Assembly: GCF_030812295.1 (NCBI RefSeq)
Contig: NZ_JAUSSK010000003.1
Coordinates: forward strand, 496,001-560,000
From: Luteibacter jiangsuensis
GTDB lineage: Bacteria; Pseudomonadota; Gammaproteobacteria; Xanthomonadales; Rhodanobacteraceae
Reading direction: 5' to 3'
DNA length: 64,000 bases
Below are positions 57,825 to 64,000 of the stretch, piece by piece. Both the position numbers and the translations under genes were made by a program. The notes below the pieces were generated by a model. That model was given only the letters and a program-made list of their open reading frames with translations. It searched no databases and was not told the origin of the DNA. Numbering within the stretch: position 1 is the stretch's first letter; each line of letters opens with the position of its first letter.

Positions 57825-58460
57825 TCAGGGCAACTCCACCTCCGGCAATTTCGCCGGGTCAAAGTCTCCGAAGGCGATCTTGCCGACATCCTTTGCCGGA
57901 AGGTCGAGCTGCTTCTGCTGCCCGGTGTCCGTGTCCTCCACGCGGCGCAGGGCGCCGGTGAGGAACCAATCGTTGCGATCGGGCGCGTAGGCGAAGGTGA
58001 ATTCATCCGACCAGTGCTCGCGACCGCCACCGCCAATGACGACGGTGAAGTGTCCCCGCTCGATACGTGTATATCCGTACGGGTCGCCGGATAAGCCGCC
58101 ACAGCTGGAACAAGGAACGACGCGGGCGTTCGATGCGACCTTATGTAGCCGTCCGTGATCGTCGCGCACCAGCAACACCACTTCTCGTGCCGGCCCTTCG
58201 CCGAGCTTCGGCGCACCAGCAACGGGCGGATCCAGGACAAGCACCACGCCTTCCGACCCATCGCCCCTGATATCGCCGACCCGTGATTCGAGGATCGTCC
58301 TGCCGCCGGTCGCGAATGGTTTCAGGTCATCCATCTTGCTTCCTTTGTCCTGAGTGGCGGACGTCGAGGCGGCGCGAGGCGCTTGCATGGCATGGCTAGC
58401 GGCTTCCGCAAGCGTCAGCGGAAGGAGGGCGAACAGGGTGGCGGCGAGATAGTGCTTCAT
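57825..58460 (-). CDS. Probable periplasmic immunity protein for effector 4
   Basis: 211 residues, signal peptide about 1-20 (ends AEAAS). The core VPCSSCGGLSGDPYGYTRIERGHFTVVI with a CxxC pair and EFTFAYAPDRNDWFLTGAL resembles a segment of the next immunity protein (59798-60670: GCTTCDQFRQDPFLDRHITV, YDSGISHWRITSAK), so the two are divergent paralogues. It sits directly upstream of effector 4. Similar small periplasmic proteins inhibit GH19-type Tfes in Xanthomonas; the match here is by logic, not search. Confidence 0.72.
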   Translation of the reverse strand: MKHYLAATLFALLPLTLAEAASHAMQAPRAASTSATQDKGSKMDDLKPFATGGRTILESRVGDIRGDGSEGVVLVLDPPVAGAPKLGEGPAREVVLLVRDDHGRLHKVASNARVVPCSSCGGLSGDPYGYTRIERGHFTVVIGGGGREHWSDEFTFAYAPDRNDWFLTGALRRVEDTDTGQQKQLDLPAKDVGKIAFGDFDPAKLPEVELP

Positions 58461-58466
58461 CGGGCA

Positions 58467-59768
58467 TTACATCCGCATGCCCGGAGGCGATGGCTGTGCC
58501 TGCGGGTTCGAGGGCTGCAGGTCGAGCGTCTGCTGGATAGCCTGGGATCGATTCGCTCGCTCCACCGGCAGGAGTGCTTCGGCGCTACTTCGGGCGAGCG
58601 GTGTCTGGATGGCCTGCATGACGTCCACCTCGGCGTGGAGCTTGAAAGGCGAACGGGCCTCGCCCTGTATGGCATAGGCCCGGCTTGCATCATCGTTGAG
58701 CGCGACGTGGTCGATGCGATGCATGCCCGTGCTCACGGCGGCGGAGGTCAGCGAGCCGGCGAGGTTCTCGGAATGAGGGCCGGGTACACGCCCATGCCGC
58801 TCATCCAACTGCTGCACGCCGGCGCGCGCCTGTTGGTAGATCTCATGGGCAGGATGACGCGCGTTGTCCAGCAGCGGGGCGCCGGACAGCCGTGCATCCG
58901 CCGCCATGCGTTGCGCGGTGTGCAGGGCGTCGAGCGTTCGTGTGCCGACGACGCCATCCACGCGGAGGCCGTGCGTCCTTTGGAACGATTCGACGGCGGC
59001 ACTCGTTTGCGAACCAAAATGGTTATCCGCGATCAGCGGCCGGCCGTTCGAACCGGCATAGCCAAGAGTGCGAAGTTGGTTCTGCATATCTCCAACCGCC
59101 TCACCGCGAGCACCGGCGCGCAGCGCAGCCGGGTGATCGGGCAGGTGAGGCGCTGTCGCGGCGGCCTGGGCGGGTGATCGCTGCAAGCGTTCGGCGAGTT
59201 GTTCGGGGGTTTGCGGGGGCATGGATTCGACGATACCGGGTTTCCAGCCTTCGGCTTTGCTGAGGCCGTCGGCAAGTGCATCGAGTTCTTGGGACGTCAT
59301 GTCATCAACGATCTTGTTGCGCAAATCGAGGCCGCGGGCCTCGGCCGTGGTGTGAATCGTTCCGATCTGACCCGAATGATGCGTTTCACCGCTGTAGTCC
59401 GCGGTGGAGTAGATCTTTACCAGCTCTTCTACGGTCTTGTCCTTGAACCTATCGGTGAGGAGGCTTTGCTGCGCTTTCCGCCCAGCCTCATAGCTTTCGA
59501 AAATGGCATTTCCCCATTGGTCAAGATCGACCACTCCATCGAATTTATCCTTTGCGGTTTCCAGCGCGCGTTCACGTGTACGCGTAGCGCGAGACGTCGT
59601 GTCCGCACTACCAGAAAACTCGAACTTCAGATTGCCAGGATTGTTATTCCGCCAGGCAACGGTCCCTCCAGAAGCCTTTAGCCAAGTGCCATCCTCTAGT
59701 TCATATATACGAGTGGTACCTTGTGTGGCCGCGAGGCGAGAAACGTTCTTGGTGGATACGACGTCCAT
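58467..59768 (-). CDS. X-T4SS effector 5: RNNNPGNL-domain protein with peptidoglycan-binding domain and XVIPCD
   Basis: 433 residues from ATG 59768 with AAGGAGGG upstream. The N-terminal 190 residues do not match the GH19, M23 or lipase types: WRNNNPGNLKF (R40-L47) recalls a motif of phage lysozyme-like or virion proteins, followed by WGNAIFESYEAGRKAQQSLL and KAEGWKPG. One PG_binding_1 domain (about 238-300) and the XVIPCD (about 312-433) follow: GVQQLDERHGRVPGPHSENLAGSL, GMHRIDHVALNDDASRAYAI, SPFKLHAEVDVMQ. A peptidoglycan target is likely from the binding domain; the catalytic chemistry is unproven. Confidence 0.87.
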   Translation of the reverse strand: MDVVSTKNVSRLAATQGTTRIYELEDGTWLKASGGTVAWRNNNPGNLKFEFSGSADTTSRATRTRERALETAKDKFDGVVDLDQWGNAIFESYEAGRKAQQSLLTDRFKDKTVEELVKIYSTADYSGETHHSGQIGTIHTTAEARGLDLRNKIVDDMTSQELDALADGLSKAEGWKPGIVESMPPQTPEQLAERLQRSPAQAAATAPHLPDHPAALRAGARGEAVGDMQNQLRTLGYAGSNGRPLIADNHFGSQTSAAVESFQRTHGLRVDGVVGTRTLDALHTAQRMAADARLSGAPLLDNARHPAHEIYQQARAGVQQLDERHGRVPGPHSENLAGSLTSAAVSTGMHRIDHVALNDDASRAYAIQGEARSPFKLHAEVDVMQAIQTPLARSSAEALLPVERANRSQAIQQTLDLQPSNPQAQPSPPGMRM

Positions 59769-59797
59769 GGAACCCTCCTTGTAATACCGAATCAGGC

Positions 59798-60670
59798 CTA
59801 TCGAGATCCGAGAGTGCAACCGGTGCGTATAGGGGTGCACGTGCCATGTCCGTGAAGCTTGCATTCGGACATGGCCTTACCTTCGGCTTGCGCTTCCGAC
59901 CGCTTCAGGGGTAGCGCGGAGGCAAAGAAATTCTTCAACTCGTCTTGGACTAGTGCCACGCAACCATCTTGCTGTTTGACGAGGATCCGACAAGTGGACG
60001 GATCGTTGCATCGCCTGTTCATAGTGACGTCAAGCTCGCGCTCGCTTGGCACGCTGGACACGAAATGGAACTGATGGGATACATCGTTCACGACAATAGC
60101 CGTCCAAAAGGAGCGAGCTTTCCACTTCGCATCAAAGTCTTTCATCAGGCCCGATGAGGGGAGCGGAATCGCTTGGCTCACCCCGTTCCCTTGCCCGAGT
60201 TCAAAGTCTGTGCGTTTTGCGCTCGTAATGCGCCAATGGGAGATGCCCGAATCATAGACGAGTTGGTATTCGGCAGTGGATTCTTTTTCTCCGGAGTCTG
60301 TATGCAGAATGCTTATATGTCCGGGTGTGACAGTGATGTGGCGGTCGAGGAAGGGGTCCTGGCGGAACTGGTCACACGTGGTGCATCCGATGATCTTGTC
60401 GTTACGATCCACTTCATGAAAACGACCGTCTTTCTTGCGAAGAAGGATCAGTTCCCGCTGTCGCGAGTCCCGGTCGCCGCTGTTGGTCTCGAAAACCGCC
60501 GCAGCGTCAGCATCGGGTTGGTCGCCGCTGGTCTTGAAGAAGATTAAATGCATACCGGTGGGGGAAAGCGCTTCGACCTCCGCCGGTGCGGAGATGGGTG
60601 TTTCTTGCAAGGCGAAGGCTGGCGAGGAAGCCAGTGCCGTTGCAAGTAACGCATTTAAGGCCAGTTTCAT
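59798..60670 (-). CDS. Probable immunity protein for effector 5 with a DUF4189-like C-terminal domain
   Basis: 290 residues from ATG 60670 (AAAGGATCG upstream), signal peptide about 1-20 (ends AFALQ). The N-terminal domain (about 30-170) parallels the immunity protein 57825-58460, including the CxxC-bearing GCTTCDQF. The C-terminal 110 residues (FWTAIVVND, CNDPSTCRILVKQQDGCVALVQ, AMSECKLHGHGTC) follow the spacing of DUF4189, the domain of the two adjacent genes 60758-61771. This fused architecture is unusual. It is 29 bases upstream of effector 5. Confidence 0.72.
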   Translation of the reverse strand: MKLALNALLATALASSPAFALQETPISAPAEVEALSPTGMHLIFFKTSGDQPDADAAAVFETNSGDRDSRQRELILLRKKDGRFHEVDRNDKIIGCTTCDQFRQDPFLDRHITVTPGHISILHTDSGEKESTAEYQLVYDSGISHWRITSAKRTDFELGQGNGVSQAIPLPSSGLMKDFDAKWKARSFWTAIVVNDVSHQFHFVSSVPSERELDVTMNRRCNDPSTCRILVKQQDGCVALVQDELKNFFASALPLKRSEAQAEGKAMSECKLHGHGTCTPIRTGCTLGSR

Positions 60671-60757
60671 TCGATCCTTTCTCATACAACCCGGGATTAC
60701 GTTAAGCCTTCGCCGCAATCATCTCGCACTGCCATGCAGGTGCCGTATCTTCAAGAG

Positions 60758-61258
60758 TTAACGCACCTTATGCGCCACACTGCATGCGCTATAGACAACC
60801 TTGCACTCAGTGGTTTGGTTCTGGCAAAGGCGCATCGCGTCCTCCGTTGCTTGCTGTTCCTTAGCGCCGCTGGCGGTTCCCCACGCGGAGCTTCCCCAAG
60901 CGATCGCCGCGCACTGGTTATGGAACGTAAGTGAGACCTTGCAAGCTTTCGCCCCACGAATGCCGCAATCGCGCATTGCAGCTTGCTCGGCCTCAGACTT
61001 GCTGTACTTGTCCGTAATCGTTCCGGCATCGCCAGTGGCATCGTCGATAGCAATGGCGCCCCAGGAGTCCACCCACGCTGGTGTGGGTTCCGGCGCCCCC
61101 ACTGGTTGGCCGTTGCCCGGGTTATATCCGGGCATGCCTGAGGCGTCGGGCGGGACGCAGTTTCCACCACCCGTGTTGACGCCGGTGGCGCATTGTCCCC
61201 AAGCCGTCGCTGTTGCGAGAGCGCTTGTGGCTAGGAGCGACTGGATGACCTTCACCAT
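60758..61258 (-). CDS. DUF4189-domain secreted protein
   Basis: 166 residues. A signal peptide (ends AWGQ) is followed by a conserved linker, CATGVNTGGGNCVPPDASGM, shared with its neighbour, and then DUF4189: WGAIAIDDATGDAG, GAKACKVSLTFHNQCAAIAW, AMRLCQNQTTECKVVYSAC. Paired cysteines suggest disulfides in the periplasm. It is 3 bases downstream of the paralogous gene and between virB6 and the effector array. DUF4189 proteins are common beside secretion loci; their role here, structural or protective, is unknown. Confidence 0.82.
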   Translation of the reverse strand: MVKVIQSLLATSALATATAWGQCATGVNTGGGNCVPPDASGMPGYNPGNGQPVGAPEPTPAWVDSWGAIAIDDATGDAGTITDKYSKSEAEQAAMRDCGIRGAKACKVSLTFHNQCAAIAWGSSAWGTASGAKEQQATEDAMRLCQNQTTECKVVYSACSVAHKVR

Positions 61259-61261
61259 TAG

Positions 61262-61771
61262 CTATTGCACAGGAATTGGAGCGCTGCATGCGCTATACAC
61301 CAGCTTGCATGCTTGCGCGCCAGAATCGTTGCACGCGGCTATGGCATCACCCTCCGTCTTATGAACATCTGGACCATGAGCCAATCCTCGCCCGCCCGCT
61401 CCCCATGCTACGGCAGCGCATTGATTCTGATACGTCAGTTCCACTTTACAGCCTGATGCGCCGTGGCTTTCGCAATCATGCGTCGCGTCTCTGATTGCTT
61501 CGATCTTGCTGCTTCGACCTGTAACCGTCCCCGCTCCCCCAGTCTTGCTATCGATGACGATGGCACCCCACGTCAGCTGCCATCGGGGCTGTGGCTGTGC
61601 GGGAGCCTCACCTTGATTTGCGTTATAACCTGGCATGCCTGAAGCGTCGGGCGGTACGCAATTTCCACCACCAGTATTCACGCCAGTGGCGCACTGGGAC
61701 CATGCTGGTGCCGTGGTTACAAGCATAACCACGGCAATCAAACGTGTCGGCTTACATGACGGTGTAATCAT
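61262..61771 (-). CDS. DUF4189-domain secreted protein, paralogue
   Basis: 169 residues. The signal peptide ends AWSQ; the same CATGVNTGGGNCVPPDASGM linker follows and then DUF4189: WGAIVIDSKTGGAG, GASGCKVELTYQNQCAAVAW, ACNDSGAQACKLVYSAC. The start overlaps the virB6 stop by 4 bases, so it is translationally tied to the secretion machine. Tandem duplication with 60758-61258 is evident. Confidence 0.83.
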   Translation of the reverse strand: MITPSCKPTRLIAVVMLVTTAPAWSQCATGVNTGGGNCVPPDASGMPGYNANQGEAPAQPQPRWQLTWGAIVIDSKTGGAGTVTGRSSKIEAIRDATHDCESHGASGCKVELTYQNQCAAVAWGAGGRGLAHGPDVHKTEGDAIAACNDSGAQACKLVYSACSAPIPVQ

Positions 61772-62937
61772 GAGTATCCAGTTTCCTTGTTCTTTATTTG
61801 ATCGGCACCCTGGACAAAGCTTGTTCCTCCCCCTGTCAGTTGTGAGTAGTTACCGAACGAGGCATTCTGACCACTATCATTGACGTGTTGCATTCCTGAG
61901 TTCGGGTTGCTCGATGGAGGAACGTAGCTTGATGTTCCAGGAACGCCATAACCACCACGCCCACCCGACTGCTCCGGTTTGATATGCCCGAACGGTGAGT
62001 ACGAGTTGAACTGGCCCAGCGTGCCCTGGAAGAAGGCGGCGGCCATGGGTGGAGCACTGATGATCATCGTCGTGAGCAACAAGCCGAGGCCGCCTTGCTG
62101 GAGGGCCATGCTGTTGATGCCGTCGGTGGTGCCGGCGCCACCCATGCTTGGCATGGAGAGAAGATACTTCGCCGCGAAGGCGGCAGTCACCGCGGCCATC
62201 ATCTTCATGGCGATGGTCACCATGACGCTGAGGACGGCGAGGGAGAAGACGGTGCCGATGCCATAGAGAAGCCATTTACTGAACAGTTGCTTCGTAGGCT
62301 CGAAGAGCAGGCACATGATGAAGATCGGGCCGAAACCGACGAACAGGGCGAGGGCGATCTTGTTCAACAGCAGCATGGAGCCGGCGATGACGCTGGGACC
62401 GGCGATGCCGATGCCGGTGAACCAGCGATCACGGTCCTTGGCGTCCTGGGCGGCCTGGTCGCCGCCTGTATCGATGGCGTCGATCGTGCCCATCGCCACC
62501 TCCATGCCCGCGAGGTTGTTGTCGATGTGCTGGAACGGACTCCCCTTTTCGCCTGTGACGTACTGCGCGATTACGGTCGACATACCGTCGCTCAAGGTCC
62601 AGTAGACCGACGAGGACGAATAGGCTGCGGTGGTCGCTATGAAGACGACGAGGGTCGCTTTCAGGGAGTCGCCCACGAGTACCATCATCGGTTGGCGCGA
62701 TTGCCCCGTGACGATGCGAAAACCCTGGAACATGATCCATACGGTCAGTACGGTCACGGCGACGAAACCAATGATCGTGGCGGAGCTGGAGAGTAGCTTC
62801 CACTGCATGATGTCGATTTCATCGCGCAGGAAGTTATTGATCGTCTGGAAGAAGACGAACTGTGTTGCACCGTCCAGCGGGCCGCTGAGCATGGCGACGG
62901 CCGAATGTTCGAAGTGTGTACCCAAGAGGTCAACCAT
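61768..62937 (-). CDS. virB6: Type IV secretion inner-membrane protein VirB6
   Basis: 389 residues from ATG 62937. The N-terminal part is exported or amphipathic. Multiple membrane helices lie at about 52-75, 92-110 and 186-300, with the conserved Trp-containing segment FSKWLLYGIGTVFSLAVLSV typical of TrbL/VirB6. The C-terminal 80 residues are hydrophilic and Gly/Ser/Asn-rich. It forms part of the inner-membrane complex. It lies 35 bases downstream of virB5. Confidence 0.9.
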   Translation of the reverse strand: MVDLLGTHFEHSAVAMLSGPLDGATQFVFFQTINNFLRDEIDIMQWKLLSSSATIIGFVAVTVLTVWIMFQGFRIVTGQSRQPMMVLVGDSLKATLVVFIATTAAYSSSSVYWTLSDGMSTVIAQYVTGEKGSPFQHIDNNLAGMEVAMGTIDAIDTGGDQAAQDAKDRDRWFTGIGIAGPSVIAGSMLLLNKIALALFVGFGPIFIMCLLFEPTKQLFSKWLLYGIGTVFSLAVLSVMVTIAMKMMAAVTAAFAAKYLLSMPSMGGAGTTDGINSMALQQGGLGLLLTTMIISAPPMAAAFFQGTLGQFNSYSPFGHIKPEQSGGRGGYGVPGTSSYVPPSSNPNSGMQHVNDSGQNASFGNYSQLTGGGTSFVQGADQIKNKETGYS

Positions 62938-62972
62938 GACGCGACGTTCCGTTTGCAAAAATGGTGATCGGA

Positions 62973-63854
62973 TCAGAAGCCATTGGACTCACCGATACTG
63001 AGGGTCTGCATGCCGCTTGGCTTGTCGCTCTGCACGCCCTTCAACGTTTCGGAAAGCACGGCACCCGTGGCGAGGCCGCTGATGGCACTGCCGATATCCA
63101 CGTCACCGACGCCCGGGAGTTGGATCGACCCCCATTCCGACGGCTTCTTGCCGGTGTTGGCGGCGTTCGCCGCCAGTGTCTGTTGCGATCGCAGGTACTT
63201 GAGGTTGGCCTCGTAGGCATAGTTCACCGTCTGCATCTGCTGTTGGTCCAGAGCGATCAGGTTGTACAACGCGGTGAGCTTGTTGGTGTTGTCTTCAAGC
63301 TTGCCGTATTGGTTCGGGTCGTCCGCGCCGATCGCCTGCCGTTCCTTGAGGAGTTCGCGCAGCATGTCGTCGCGTGTTTTCGTGTTCTTGTACATGGTCA
63401 ACATGTACTGGTACTGAGCGTTCTCCAGGTCGACGATCAGCTTGCAGTTTGCCTGCTGGGGCTCGGCGACCGCCTTGCAGCGGGTGCCGTCGTCCAACTG
63501 CGTGCTGTCTTCGGGAAGGGCCTTCTTCGGATCGGCCACTCGCGGACCTGGCTGCGTGTCCTTGTACTGTCCGATTTTGAACTTCTTGTTGATCGCGTCG
63601 AGGTTGGCGTTGATCGTCTTGCCGTCACCATCGCCGGTCTGGCCCAGCACCTTGTTGATGTCCTTGGTCTGGCTGACGGTATCGTTGGTGTGCTGTTCGA
63701 TCTGGCCGAGCTTGGTGTTGGCGTCGGCGTCGTTCACGGCCCACTGCGCCTGGGCGGCGGGTGTCGCGGCGAGCAGGGCGATCAGGAATGTGCCGCCGCC
63801 GAGCAGGCGGCGAAGCAGGGATGTCCGGCGGGCGTACATATTTCGGGTTGCCAT
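62973..63854 (-). CDS. virB5: Type IV secretion pilus-tip protein VirB5
   Basis: 293 residues from ATG 63854 (MATRNMYARRTSLLRRLLGG), the start that gives a proper signal peptide (ends AAQAQW); a longer frame overlaps virB4. The mature chain is helical (NTNKLTALYNLIALDQQQMQTVNYAYEA) and ends IGESNGF, consistent with VirB5 minor pilins. Position between virB4 and virB6 matches the usual virB4-virB5-virB6 order. Confidence 0.83.
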   Translation of the reverse strand: MATRNMYARRTSLLRRLLGGGTFLIALLAATPAAQAQWAVNDADANTKLGQIEQHTNDTVSQTKDINKVLGQTGDGDGKTINANLDAINKKFKIGQYKDTQPGPRVADPKKALPEDSTQLDDGTRCKAVAEPQQANCKLIVDLENAQYQYMLTMYKNTKTRDDMLRELLKERQAIGADDPNQYGKLEDNTNKLTALYNLIALDQQQMQTVNYAYEANLKYLRSQQTLAANAANTGKKPSEWGSIQLPGVGDVDIGSAISGLATGAVLSETLKGVQSDKPSGMQTLSIGESNGF

Positions 63855-63886
63855 GATGGTCTCCAGGGTCAATGCGTTGGCCTGCG

Positions 63887-64000
63887 TCAGCGAGCGGCCG
63901 AGCGGGCAGGGCGCGTCGAGGGGGAGGCAGGTGTGGGTTTCTTGCCACTGCCCTTGCGGTTTTCGTAGAAGGACGGCAGCCACTGGTCCGGGGTGAGGTC
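63887..64000 (-). CDS. virB4: C-terminal end of VirB4 (partial)
   Basis: The last 37 codons of a gene entering from the right edge read DLTPDQWLPSFYENRKG followed by a Lys/Pro/Ser/Ala-rich tail, stopping at 63887. The P-x-x-WLPxFYE pattern is typical of VirB4/TrbE ATPase ends, and the position upstream of virB5 agrees. The ATPase domain itself lies outside the window. Confidence 0.68.
   Translation of the reverse strand, partial: DLTPDQWLPSFYENRKGSGKKPTPASPSTRPARSAAR

Noticed and set aside
50609-64000. A conjugative plasmid or ICE transfer region
   Set aside because: No relaxase, oriT or integrase is visible and the surrounding cargo carries XVIPCD tails, which fits a protein-exporting bacterial-killing T4SS.

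Overview
The window is high-GC DNA that looks like the chromosome of a gammaproteobacterium in the Xanthomonadales, most likely the Rhodanobacteraceae (Luteibacter/Dyella-like). This is inferred from three things: X-type T4SS effectors with XVIPCD tails, a NAG-type glycosidase cluster under a TGACAACGTTGTCA palindrome, and the recurring GTGGGAGCCGAC...GTCGGCGAT intergenic repeat. No rRNA or tRNA was recognised and species-level identity is not claimed.

Layout. (1) 1-4654, minus strand: a sugar operon of glucokinase, GH20 beta-hexosaminidase and a GH3 glycosidase that runs off the left edge, behind a LacI-type palindrome. (2) 4972-23785, plus strand: a contact-dependent inhibition (CDI/two-partner secretion) locus. 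It holds cdiB, a 4162-residue cdiA ending in a C39/papain-like cysteine peptidase toxin, its cdiI, a decayed IS3 element, an orphan cdiA 3' module with a PD-(D/E)XK-like nuclease tip and its own cdiI, then small genes that look like spare immunity genes plus a decayed second copy of them. (3) 23911-33529, plus strand: a complete chemotaxis cluster (STAS, cheY, cheA, cheW, mcp, cheR, cheD, cheB, a second MCP-like protein, STAS), closed by a strong terminator; a repeat doublet sits between cheA and cheW. (4) 33775-37049: a glycine-rich lipoprotein next to a second, divergent TpsB-type barrel. (5) 37118-47483: housekeeping and stress genes (catalase-like, phaB-like reductase, gluQ, htpX, htpG, AEC transporter, hslR, mutS). 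(6) 47673-64000: mostly minus strand, part of an X-type bacterial-killing type IV secretion locus. It has the end of virB4, virB5, virB6, two DUF4189 proteins, virD4, and five effectors with C-terminal XVIPCD secretion signals, each preceded by a signal-peptide or lipoprotein gene that is the likely immunity factor.

How it works together. Two independent antibacterial systems dominate the accessory DNA. CDI delivers CdiA tips to neighbours, and the orphan module offers a spare tip that recombination could swap in. The X-T4SS recruits XVIPCD proteins through VirD4 and exports two GH19-like muramidases, an M23 peptidase, a lipase and one effector with a less familiar RNNNPGNL N-terminal domain. 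Four of these carry peptidoglycan-binding domains, consistent with attack on the target cell envelope. The periplasmic proteins beside them would protect the producer and its siblings. The remaining virB genes presumably lie beyond the right edge.
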